Shown here in pieces: positions 15,739 through 23,607 of a DNA stretch of 44,874 bases. A program made the translations under genes and the position numbers. Position 1 is the stretch's first letter. Every line of letters starts with the position of its first letter. Source of the DNA: Candidatus Pelethocola excrementipullorum (GTDB lineage: Bacteria > Bacillota > Clostridia > Lachnospirales > Lachnospiraceae); assembly GCA_018714325.1 (NCBI GenBank), contig DVNN01000248.1:1-44874 (forward strand), written 5' to 3'. Under the pieces are notes generated by a model. That model was given only the letters and a program-made list of their open reading frames with translations, ran no database searches and was not told where the DNA came from.

Positions 15739-16932
15739 TCAAATATCCTCCTTTGGGAGTGCGCTTAATAATGCTTTTGCTTCCTCTGCAATTTCACCAT
15801 CTACCAGACCATCATCCAGCATTTTGTCCCTGTCCTTATCTGTATATTTCTCCTGAGTGATAAAGTAGTCCAGACAATACAGAAACTCATTTTCCGCCGG
15901 CAGCAGTTTCCTCTTGGTGTAATTTCCCGCATAGTCATCCGCTTCACCAGTCATCATCTCATAGTTTTCGTCGAAGGTAGGGCACTGTACAACATCGATC
16001 ACTCTTTCTGCGATGCTTTCATCACATGCAATCCCTTCTTCCTCACAATTTTCCAGATAATAATTCTTGGCAAGTTCCATGCCTTCCTCACTTGATTTAC
16101 AGAGTTCCCAGGTTTTATAGAAGACACAATAAGCAGTAGTTATCAATTCCCTCTTCTCTTCCAGTGCCTCGTCGGTTGCGTACATCGCACAAGGTACCGG
16201 AATCTCCATCTCTTTCGTATCCGTGATACGGACTGCATCATTGTCCTCCGCTTCATAAGCGATGGCATTCCATACGCCGAGGCCATCCCCTTCTCCACCC
16301 AGGAAAGCGGTCAATGCACTGGAGATATCCATGTTTATTGAATTTATATCACTCAGTGTCAGTCCCATCTCCTCCAACTTTGCCGCCAGTAACGGCTGGG
16401 CAGTGGTTCCGCTGGGATATAGCCATGTGCTTCCTTTCCAAGCCTCCGGGTCATCTGGGTTCTCTGCAATAGCACTTCCCTCCCGGGCAAATAGTCCCAC
16501 ATTTATCTCATTATCTGTGATTCCTATTGTCTTGATATCATAGCCAATCATGGCGGTAAGCGCCCCTCCTATCCCTGTACCTGCCACATCCCAGTCATTG
16601 CTGGCCTCGATCATCGCCGGTCCATTGGTAAATGTTTCATAAGTAATCTCAATATTTAGTTCTTCAAAATATCCCTCCATATCCGCAATATACCATGGAA
16701 GAGAAAGTGGTGAGCCTGCAAAAAAACCGACTCTTAGTTCCTGTCTCTCTTCAAACGGAGTCAACCCAAATGTGGTTTCTGCACCACCGCCCTCAGCGCC
16801 TCCACCAGAGCTGGCACTGATAGCATTATCCTTGTTTGAATCAGATGAATCACCTTTGTTTTCCCCGCAGCCTGCAAACAACAGAACCCCCATAATTGCC
16901 GCCAATACTCCGCTAATCACCCTTTTTTTCAT
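15739..16932 (-). CDS. NitT/TauT-type ABC transporter substrate-binding lipoprotein (system 2)
   Basis: A 397-residue extracellular binding lipoprotein. The signal peptide ends in lipobox LLFAGC (Cys about residue 22), followed by a Ser/Gly/Glu-rich linker to about residue 55. The SsuA/NMT1-like domain then starts ELRVGFFAGSPLSLPWYIAD. ATG at 16930-16932 is chosen because AAAGGAG lies eight bases upstream; a longer ATG at 16959 would bury that site. It lies 54 bases after the LarA-like gene in the same operon, so its ligand is probably the LarA-like pathway substrate or a precursor of it. It is diverged from the system 1 binding protein, suggesting a different ligand. Confidence 0.9.
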   Translation of the reverse strand: MKKRVISGVLAAIMGVLLFAGCGENKGDSSDSNKDNAISASSGGGAEGGGAETTFGLTPFEERQELRVGFFAGSPLSLPWYIADMEGYFEELNIEITYETFTNGPAMIEASNDWDVAGTGIGGALTAMIGYDIKTIGITDNEINVGLFAREGSAIAENPDDPEAWKGSTWLYPSGTTAQPLLAAKLEEMGLTLSDINSINMDISSALTAFLGGEGDGLGVWNAIAYEAEDNDAVRITDTKEMEIPVPCAMYATDEALEEKRELITTAYCVFYKTWELCKSSEEGMELAKNYYLENCEEEGIACDESIAERVIDVVQCPTFDENYEMMTGEADDYAGNYTKRKLLPAENEFLYCLDYFITQEKYTDKDRDKMLDDGLVDGEIAEEAKALLSALPKEDI

Positions 16933-16986
16933 ACCTTCTTCTCCTTTGCTTATATACATTACCGCTCTACATCAGCTTCTCATGTG

Positions 16987-18435
16987 TTAAATCACATCAT
17001 CCTTCATACACAGATGAACCGCCGCTTTTTTATATGTTCCTGGCAGTGCCAATATATTAGGTGTCGGCCCAACATACTTTTTCATCGCATCCTCTAAGGC
17101 CTCTTCCATTGTCGCTCTGGTCTTAAGCCCCATCCCCCTTGCAAAACCTGGCTGCTGAGCTCCTACCACATAGATCGCCGATGTATTCTCCTCTGCAATG
17201 TGCCCGCAGGAAATCATAGAGAAACCATGGAATGGATGAAATGCATTGGCATATCTATATTTGCGTATGTACTCCTCATTGGTAGCAAAATACTCTCCCA
17301 GCCGATCCATATCAGGTAAGGTCTGCATATAATCGGTCTGGAACATCTCATACATTTCACGAGTATAGGGCCACAATTCATCATGAAACCAGCCATTGCA
17401 GATAGTAGAACAGATAATGACACAATTATCACTCATAATCCTCTTATGACGTATTACCTGAGCGGAAAGAGCCTGCATCATCATAATAGGATTGGTTCCC
17501 ATACCGTCTCCATAGTGAAAAAACTGAGGCATACCAAAGACTAATACATCATACTTTTTGTCCGCCCATTTCACATAGGTGCGTTGATCGGCAAGAGTCC
17601 AGGTGGCTTTCATCACCTCCATAGCATCACCACTTTCAATCTGCATCTGTCTGGATTGTGAATCCAGCACGGCATCACAGCAGAAGAATTTCTTACCCAT
17701 AGCTTCCTCCATGTGCATTCCAATTTCATTAAACTTATGCCGCATCAGGGAGTGACCACTTACAGGCGTAAAATCGTCACCATGCATAACGGTGGGACAA
17801 TGATGTGATGCTATGGATTTCCAATCAGTCAGTCCACAGGTGCAATGCTTGTAACCTCCGGAATAGCCGCCATATGGATTTCCCTGAACATGTCCAATTA
17901 GTAAGGCAATATCGCTGTCATATACGTATTTGTTCATCGCAACATGATCGCCCCGCTTTGTACACCCACAATCAACCATATGCTCCGGATCTTCGCTGTC
18001 ATGGTTGATAATTTGATTACTATTCCAGAATTCATGGAAGATTTCCGGCCCTAATATGTTATAAATCTCACCTTTGGTATTTTTTCTATGTAATCCGTTG
18101 GAGCAGATCAGCAGAATGTCCTTCTTCTCCACACCAGCACCATAGAGCTCCTCTAACATGATCTTTATCGCAATCCTGCGATGGGCGGTCGGCTGCTCTC
18201 CTCCCTTTACGCGGTCAGGGAATATAATAGTTACCTTAGCTCCCTTAAATGCCTGCTCCTGCAATGGCTTCATATGCAAGGGGTGCCGCAGGGACTGCCT
18301 TGTTATTTCAACCAAATCCCCCTCTGGAATGCAGTCTGGATCTTTCACTGTTTCTCCTGCGACAAATACATCTGTCAGCTCATCCGGCAGTTCTGCCGCC
18401 ATGGTACCATGACCATATTCAAAATCTAATTTCAT
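16987..18435 (-). CDS. LarA-like (DUF2088) nickel-pincer-dependent racemase/epimerase homologue
   Basis: A 482-residue protein of the lactate racemase family, longer than the roughly 420-residue LarA. Landmarks: LPDE near 16-19; a DR pair (74-75) in the region of the DxTRP motif; SNGLHR with His116 (LarA His108 position); GHVQGNPYGGYSGGYK with His182 and Lys196, matching LarA His174 and Lys184, the lysine that is covalently bound to the pincer cofactor; and a His211-His212 pair near the LarA His200 position. It therefore probably binds the nickel-pincer nucleotide made by LarB/LarC and inverts a hydroxyl carbon by hydride transfer. The substrate is unknown. Family members act on lactate, malate, phenyllactate and aldonic acids. 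It lies between a hydroxyacid dehydrogenase gene and a binding-protein gene. Confidence 0.85.
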   Translation of the reverse strand: MKLDFEYGHGTMAAELPDELTDVFVAGETVKDPDCIPEGDLVEITRQSLRHPLHMKPLQEQAFKGAKVTIIFPDRVKGGEQPTAHRRIAIKIMLEELYGAGVEKKDILLICSNGLHRKNTKGEIYNILGPEIFHEFWNSNQIINHDSEDPEHMVDCGCTKRGDHVAMNKYVYDSDIALLIGHVQGNPYGGYSGGYKHCTCGLTDWKSIASHHCPTVMHGDDFTPVSGHSLMRHKFNEIGMHMEEAMGKKFFCCDAVLDSQSRQMQIESGDAMEVMKATWTLADQRTYVKWADKKYDVLVFGMPQFFHYGDGMGTNPIMMMQALSAQVIRHKRIMSDNCVIICSTICNGWFHDELWPYTREMYEMFQTDYMQTLPDMDRLGEYFATNEEYIRKYRYANAFHPFHGFSMISCGHIAEENTSAIYVVGAQQPGFARGMGLKTRATMEEALEDAMKKYVGPTPNILALPGTYKKAAVHLCMKDDVI

Positions 18436-18454
18436 CCTTCTCTCCTCTCGCTTG

Positions 18455-19372
18455 TCATCCGCCTATCTTGGAATAGAATTGTCTGAATACCGTAGATAGG
18501 GAACTAGTATCTTTCGTTGCCAGCCCCTTACCTTTAGCATTCTCGTTAAGATTCTGTACAAATCCAGCTATCAGCGGAGTAATGCCAACTGCCTTTGTCA
18601 TCTCGATGCCTAATCCGGCATCTTTACATAACAATTCGATGGTAAATGTTGGATCGTCATAATGGTCATCCACCATTCTTCCTGCAGTTTCCCTGAATAA
18701 TCCACTTACCGTAGCAGCTCCGCTATTAGAGATCACCTCATAAAAGATCTTTTTATCCAGTCCCAAGGCCTCTGCAAGCGCCATAACCTCCGCACTGACA
18801 CCATTGATAACCGAAAACATCAGCTGATTTAAAAGTTTAAATGCGTTCCCCATACCTTGTCCCCCCACATGGACAATATTCCGGGCAAAGGTCTCCAATA
18901 CCGGCCGTACATATTCAATAGCCACCGTATCCCCTCCGGCAGGCATCATCCAATTTCCTGCTGCGCTGGGCCTGCCTAATATGGGTGCATCCACATAAAA
19001 TGCACCTGTATCCTTCAATAGCTCTGCGGCTGTCTGTGAGGTTTGAGGACTTACGGTACTGGTATCCACAATCACATGTTTTTCAGAAATAAAATTCCTT
19101 AATCCATGCTCCCCGCCAACTACATCGAAAACGTGCTGAGGCTTGGGAAGTGACATGATAATTACTTTAGCATTTGCCACAAGTTCCTCCGGATTATCCA
19201 CTAGAATACCACCATGTTCCAGGGCATATTCAGCAGCCGCAGGATAAGTATCATAGACATAGACGGTATAACCTTCGTCTCTTAGCAGCTTGAGCATGCA
19301 TTTTCCCATGGTACCGCATCCCGCCATACCTACGGGATCACCTTTTTGTATTGATTTTGTCAAGAATGTCAT
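18455..19372 (-). CDS. Beta-hydroxyacid dehydrogenase (3-hydroxyisobutyrate dehydrogenase family)
   Basis: A 305-residue NAD(P)-dependent enzyme. Dinucleotide motif GCGTMG is at 18-23 with Asp41 at the end of beta-2 (NAD-leaning). The substrate loop DTSTVSP is at 103-109, the DAPILGRP motif at 128-135, and catalytic Lys179 sits in FKLLNQ. The family includes 3-hydroxyisobutyrate, tartronate semialdehyde, sulfolactaldehyde and 4-hydroxybutyrate enzymes; the GRP form does not settle which. The gene start overlaps the AlkP-type gene by 35 bases and is followed 19 bases later by the LarA-like gene. Their order suggests it oxidises or produces the hydroxyacid whose stereocentre the LarA-like protein inverts. 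Confidence 0.87.
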   Translation of the reverse strand: MTFLTKSIQKGDPVGMAGCGTMGKCMLKLLRDEGYTVYVYDTYPAAAEYALEHGGILVDNPEELVANAKVIIMSLPKPQHVFDVVGGEHGLRNFISEKHVIVDTSTVSPQTSQTAAELLKDTGAFYVDAPILGRPSAAGNWMMPAGGDTVAIEYVRPVLETFARNIVHVGGQGMGNAFKLLNQLMFSVINGVSAEVMALAEALGLDKKIFYEVISNSGAATVSGLFRETAGRMVDDHYDDPTFTIELLCKDAGLGIEMTKAVGITPLIAGFVQNLNENAKGKGLATKDTSSLSTVFRQFYSKIGG

Positions 19373-21305
19373 AAAGAATCCCTCCTTCTGCGGCCGATGG
19401 AACTTCTATGTTCATTAGTTTTGAAATGGTGGGAGCCACATCAATGATCTTAGCCGCATATTTCCTCTCGTATTTTTCCACTCCCGGACCGGATAACACC
19501 ATCACAGCATGCATATCATGTAAGCTGGGAAGCGCCAGATGAACACCGGTGAAATTCCCGCATAGGACTGCAGGTTCATATAATTCTGGATTAGGTATCA
19601 CCCGCTTAGAGCCATCTCTATACTTGACAGCCGTCCGGTAGATAAACGGATGCGACATATATCCCGGCTTCCATGCATAAATCACATCCCCCACGCGATC
19701 ATACCCCGGCCCTTCAAAGATACCAAGCGTGCCAGACTCCTCTTTCGTAATCGCCAGAGCCACAACACTCTCACCTGTTTCCGGATCTTTCATATCATAC
19801 AAGGCTCGAATTATCTCCTGCTGCACCTTTTCATAATCTTCAGGATCCACAATCCCCTGGGGATCTCTTCCCTTCAAATTAATAAATATATGGGCATGAC
19901 AAGGTTCCAGCGGATGACATTTGGTTTTTTCCCAATTGATCGTCAGATTGCTGGGATCATCGGTACTCAGATCCAGGACATAGTCTAATAGATGTGCATT
20001 TTTCAGATGCTGTTTCACATAAGGGTTCCAATCCAAATGGGTCATACCGTGATCGGAGATCAAGACAACATAGGTTTCATCCAGATTCACCGCATCAAGT
20101 ATCTTACCAATATTATCATCCACCTGCTTGTAAACCTGCCTTATCATATCCCAGCAGAAATCAGCCTTTTGGGGATCGTAAACCCTTGCCCTTGGCTCAA
20201 TTCCGGCATATAAGACATGCTCAATGTGATCTATCGTACCCACCCAGGAAAATGCCAAATCCCATTCTTTATTCTTAAGAATATATTCCGTTGCATTTCC
20301 CCACCAGTCCGCGTGTAGCCCCAGCTGTTCAAGGTACAAATCCGAACTCATCCAGCCATCCATAAAGGCCCATGGGTCATCCACCTCCATAAATGGCCCC
20401 GCCACAGCCTCCACCTCTTGAGTCAAGCTTGCCGGTACCGAGTAGGATTCAGCCATATTGATAGATGACTGATATAATTTAAATCGACTACCATCTTGGG
20501 TTAATTCTAATATCTGAAAGCGGAAGCGTCCGTCTCTTTGGTAATCACGAGCCTTAAAGTTCTTAATGATCCATGGCCCATATTCACCCAGGCCAATATC
20601 CGTTACCGCTTCTGCTCCATCCTTTGTCTTTGCAATCATCATCCTGTCATATCCTGCATCGGTGGATGCATATATAAGCACCTGCATCCTGTAGCCTTCA
20701 ATATAAGTAGGAGGAACCGTAATTTCGAATTCTTTTGGTATACGGTAACTTTTCGGCATATTGCTCCAGCCCTTGGCCTCCTTTGCTTCCAGCTCCACCG
20801 CTCTTCCAGGTATCTGGTTACAATGTAATTGCTGATTGGAGAAAACTGCACTGGATGCACAATCCCAAAGCGGCATATAAAAGTATCGAAACGGCGGATT
20901 TAAAGCACCCGCCAACTGAACTCCATCATCTTCCGTAATTCCCCCCAACGGAAAGGTGACCGGCCAGTTAATTAATGCCGTTTTCTTCCCTCTCTTTTTT
21001 GCTACATCCCACAATGTTTCGCAAAGAACTTCATTTCTGTCAAATGAGGTGTGCCAATGATCAAGCTCTTCGCCTTTGTGTTTTACCATTAGACTGGGCA
21101 CACCGTTCGTCCCCGCTCCTGCTCCGCTGACTATCGCCGTCCAGGCGGCAGCCGTGAGCGGCGGAAAGACTGTTTCCAATCTCGAAAACACTCCTTGATT
21201 CATCAATTTCTCCGTATTTGGCATATGTCCTTCTGCAACAAACTTTTTAATTAAGTCCGGCATTGCAGCGTCCAAACCCAAAAACAGTATTTTCTTATCC
21301 CCCAT
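19338..21305 (-). CDS. Alkaline-phosphatase-superfamily phosphodiesterase/hydrolase
   Basis: A 655-residue cytoplasmic-looking hydrolase (no signal peptide) of the type I phosphodiesterase/nucleotide pyrophosphatase branch. Predicted two-metal site: Asp12 (LGLDAA), nucleophile Thr51 (PPLTAAAWT), Asp359 and His363 (TIDHIEH), Asp418-His419 (ISDHGMTH) and a late His around 599 (HDMHAVMVLSGPGV). It should cleave a phosphate, phosphonate or sulfate ester or diester. ATG at 21303-21305 is preferred since AAAGGAG lies five bases upstream; the ATG at 21338 is in frame but has no site. An insert domain at about 130-350 is not recognised. It is the first gene of the GntR-controlled operon, so it likely acts early on the imported compound. 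Confidence 0.85.
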   Translation of the reverse strand: MGDKKILFLGLDAAMPDLIKKFVAEGHMPNTEKLMNQGVFSRLETVFPPLTAAAWTAIVSGAGAGTNGVPSLMVKHKGEELDHWHTSFDRNEVLCETLWDVAKKRGKKTALINWPVTFPLGGITEDDGVQLAGALNPPFRYFYMPLWDCASSAVFSNQQLHCNQIPGRAVELEAKEAKGWSNMPKSYRIPKEFEITVPPTYIEGYRMQVLIYASTDAGYDRMMIAKTKDGAEAVTDIGLGEYGPWIIKNFKARDYQRDGRFRFQILELTQDGSRFKLYQSSINMAESYSVPASLTQEVEAVAGPFMEVDDPWAFMDGWMSSDLYLEQLGLHADWWGNATEYILKNKEWDLAFSWVGTIDHIEHVLYAGIEPRARVYDPQKADFCWDMIRQVYKQVDDNIGKILDAVNLDETYVVLISDHGMTHLDWNPYVKQHLKNAHLLDYVLDLSTDDPSNLTINWEKTKCHPLEPCHAHIFINLKGRDPQGIVDPEDYEKVQQEIIRALYDMKDPETGESVVALAITKEESGTLGIFEGPGYDRVGDVIYAWKPGYMSHPFIYRTAVKYRDGSKRVIPNPELYEPAVLCGNFTGVHLALPSLHDMHAVMVLSGPGVEKYERKYAAKIIDVAPTISKLMNIEVPSAAEGGILYDILDKINTKR

Positions 21306-21410
21306 TCCTTCTCCTTTCTCATACTTTAAATCCAGCATTATACTCTAGTGTGATGTATCGCTTATAATTAGCCTAATATTATTATCAGGACAAGACACTA
21401 AAGTTTTTCC

Positions 21411-21445
21411 ACTGGTATTTAACTGGTATTATGGTTAATACCAGT
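21411..21445. promoter_or_regulatory. Triple half-site operator, probable GntR binding region
   Basis: ACTGGTATT at 21422-21430 and AATACCAGT at 21437-21445 form a perfect 9-bp inverted repeat around ATGGTT. A third ACTGGTATT at 21411-21419 is a direct repeat exactly 11 bp away (one helical turn). The block lies just downstream of the -10 element, a repressor position. HutC-type GntR proteins bind such GGTAT...ATACC dyads, and one is encoded at the operon's end. Confidence 0.75.
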
Positions 21446-21457
21446 TGTGACAATACA

Positions 21458-21485
21458 ATTGTAGCAAATCAGATGTAAATGTCAA
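21458..21485 (-). promoter_or_regulatory. Sigma-A promoter of the AlkP-LarA-transporter operon
   Basis: On the minus strand a perfect -35 TTGACA (21480-21485) and -10 TACAAT (21458-21463) with a 16-base spacer precede the operator. The stretch 21486-21650 upstream is AT-rich and shows nothing else recognisable. Confidence 0.75.
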
Positions 21486-21654
21486 TCTTTTTACATTTTT
21501 TCCCATCAATACTGTCAATTTTCCTATTTTCTTTTTAATGTTTTCATGAATTATTACCATATTTTTCACTTGCGCTTCATAATATTAGTCATTTTCACAT
21601 TTTAGTATCTAGGACTCCGCTTCTTCTTCCTCTAAAAGACGAGGGCCTGCAAAC

Positions 21655-21712
21655 AAAAAAAACGGAGCCCGGATTAAGAGAATATAAAATCATTTTCTTA
21701 ATCTAAAGCTCC
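21655..21712 (-). terminator. Rho-independent terminator of the BtpA-end operon
   Basis: On the minus strand GGAGC (21708-21712) and GATTAAGA pair with TCTTAATC and GCTCC (to 21664), followed by C then eight T bases (21655-21662). It separates the ribose-type operon from the LarA-type operon promoter. Confidence 0.85.
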
Positions 21713-21725
21713 ATTTTCTGCTATG

Positions 21726-21826
21726 ATTCGGGCGTCAAATCCCTGCCTTGTGGTAATTGTATGAATACTCCGAAACCGCAAGGATATTCATACAATTCCC
21801 GCGGGGCAGGGATTTGACACCCGAAT
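21726..21826. repeat. Large hairpin repeat element, family 2, copy 1
   Basis: ATTCGGGCGTCAAATCCCTGCC (21726-21747) is inverted at 21805-21826 with one mismatch. A second nested pair AATTGTATGAATA (21755-21767) is perfectly inverted at 21785-21797. The whole 101-bp block folds into one long stem right after the BtpA-family stop codon. A shorter relative occurs at 30221-30292. Confidence 0.8.
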
Positions 21827-21833
21827 GAGAGCG

Positions 21834-22631
21834 TTATCGGACGGAAGACATTCTCGCCCTATGTACCTCATCCATAAATTCCTTCGCTCGTATTGGATCA
21901 ATGGGATTCTTCATATCACCATTCTTTATCCAGGTGGCAACACTCACTCCATCAAAATGTTGGAGTAGTTCATATACATTGTCTCCAGTAGCACCACCGC
22001 CTAAAAAAATAGGGGTATCCTTTACCCGGGTCCTTGCTTCTTTTACCATGGATATGCTTTCCTCTACAGTTTTGCCCGCCATGAAAAGACCATCTGCAAA
22101 GGCCTCATGGACAGTCTCCCAGGCAGCTTCGCCAATCGGTTTAGCGCCTAACGGAACCCCATGCACTTCATAAACATCTGCATAGACTGGAACCTCACTT
22201 TTAATCCTTTTCCTCATGGCGGCTATTTCACAGCATTGGCCTTGTAATAGTCCTGCACTAGTCACTTCCACCCCAGTGTAGAGATGCTCCACTCTCATGA
22301 AATCCGCATGTATTGCATCAGCAACTGCAAGTCCTGCAATACCATCCCAATTCACCAGAACCCCCATAATCATCTGAGGGAATTCCTCACGCAGCTTACT
22401 ACCTATCCTGGTCATATAAGCGATAGCCTCTGGTGCCGCTGTCTGTTTCACAGGCATATCATTCATATTCTGCAGGATAAAACCATCAAATCCATTTTTC
22501 ATAATCATCTCCGCCTCTTTCAAAGAAGCATCCACGATTTCATCTATTTTTTTATCAGTATGGCGATAACTTCCTGGCAGAGGCTCCGGTTGGATCATGG
22601 ATAATGCAATAGGAAATCTGTCTTTCTTCAT
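21834..22631 (-). CDS. BtpA/SgcQ-family TIM-barrel protein
   Basis: A 265-residue cytoplasmic protein of the BtpA family. Landmarks are the N-terminal ALSMIQPEPLPGS, GFDGFILQNMNDMP, GVLVNWDGIAGLAVADAIHADFMRVEH near 111-137, and the GGGATGDN phosphate-binding-type loop near 211-218. The fold is a TIM barrel with a phosphate-binding C-terminal loop. Biochemical function is poorly established; homologues occur in sugar-utilisation loci (SgcQ) and were once linked to photosystem I assembly. Last gene of the eight-gene operon, after a PfkB kinase and an isomerase homologue, so an aldolase- or lyase-like step on a phosphorylated sugar is a fair guess. A ribosome site AAGGGGTGAG precedes the ATG. 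Confidence 0.8.
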   Translation of the reverse strand: MKKDRFPIALSMIQPEPLPGSYRHTDKKIDEIVDASLKEAEMIMKNGFDGFILQNMNDMPVKQTAAPEAIAYMTRIGSKLREEFPQMIMGVLVNWDGIAGLAVADAIHADFMRVEHLYTGVEVTSAGLLQGQCCEIAAMRKRIKSEVPVYADVYEVHGVPLGAKPIGEAAWETVHEAFADGLFMAGKTVEESISMVKEARTRVKDTPIFLGGGATGDNVYELLQHFDGVSVATWIKNGDMKNPIDPIRAKEFMDEVHRARMSSVR

Positions 22632-22635
22632 TTTC

Positions 22636-23607
22636 TCACCCCTTCATGTAGTTCTTTTTATATTCCGCACATACACTAAACATTCCGTTTACTGGAATCA
22701 CCCCATACTCTGTCACATAGGCATGAATATGTTCCTTTGATACAGGCAGCAATTCCGGACAGGCGAAATCAACCTCGTCTAATTCCTCATCTTTAAATCC
22801 AGCGCCTGACATACGCTCTTTTAAATCATTGATAACCGCATCCCTCACAAACCCCTGTATAGGCCTGCTGTCCAGCTTCACCATAGGAGTAAGCACATAT
22901 AGAGGAACGGAAAACTCCTTACATAATAACCCGGCAATATCTGACCCTGTGGTGTTGAAGGCGGTACCATCCGCGTAGAAGGTTTCCGCTCCAATGAATA
23001 CCCCCTGACAGTCTCTAAGATAATACATCATTGCAGCATCTGGTATAAAATGGATCTTAAGCCCTGCTTCTTTACAGGCCCCGACAAAATCATATCCTCC
23101 GTTGATACTTCTGCTCTCTGGGATGATAACCTCCATTGAACACTTAGCTTCTCCCAGCCTCCTTAAAAATGCATCCACGGTACTGGAATAATCAAATACC
23201 ATAATTCTATTCATTTTCTGACCCAGACGGGCTCCATATTCTACCACCAGCTCAATATCTTTTCTGGACTTCTTCTGGTATGCATCCACCTTTTCACATA
23301 TATTTGACTTGGCCTCTTCTAGCGAAAGCCCTCTTATTTCATCAATATCATTGATCATAATTAATATCGCATTACTCACCGCCTGACTGGCTTCACCTCT
23401 TGTAGCGATAAAATACTGGGCTACTGCTTTGATATCATCACAAACTTCTATGACAGACCTCTGTTTTTTCACCCCTTCCTTCGCTATGCTTTTAAACATT
23501 TCACCAATCATTTGTATATGTCTGGAAGCGCCTAATACCCGCTGCATCACAATATCATCAAAAGCCTGCCATTCCTCTTTAGGTAATCGTTGTCTTATTC
23601 TGTTCAT
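22636..23607 (-). CDS. eIF2B-alpha-like sugar-phosphate isomerase homologue (MtnA / ribose-1,5-bisphosphate isomerase superfamily)
   Basis: A 323-residue protein with an N-terminal helical half and a C-terminal Rossmann-like half. ATRGEASQAVSNAI (68-81) matches the phosphate-contacting region. ESRSINGG and FIGAETFYADGTAFNTTGS match the active-site region of the superfamily. In catalytic members the GAD motif supplies the acid; here it reads GAE (Glu208), as in regulatory eIF2B subunits, and NKIGT is changed to NTTGS. Active members turn aldose 1-phosphates into ketose 1-phosphates. Its start overlaps the PfkB gene by four bases, supporting an immediate kinase-isomerase relay. The altered acid means isomerase activity is likely but not certain. 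Confidence 0.75.
   Translation of the reverse strand: MNRIRQRLPKEEWQAFDDIVMQRVLGASRHIQMIGEMFKSIAKEGVKKQRSVIEVCDDIKAVAQYFIATRGEASQAVSNAILIMINDIDEIRGLSLEEAKSNICEKVDAYQKKSRKDIELVVEYGARLGQKMNRIMVFDYSSTVDAFLRRLGEAKCSMEVIIPESRSINGGYDFVGACKEAGLKIHFIPDAAMMYYLRDCQGVFIGAETFYADGTAFNTTGSDIAGLLCKEFSVPLYVLTPMVKLDSRPIQGFVRDAVINDLKERMSGAGFKDEELDEVDFACPELLPVSKEHIHAYVTEYGVIPVNGMFSVCAEYKKNYMKG

Noticed and set aside
18455-19372. Specific call as sulfolactaldehyde reductase
   Set aside because: The DAPILGRP loop is shared by many uncharacterised beta-hydroxyacid dehydrogenases and does not discriminate; kept as a family-level call.
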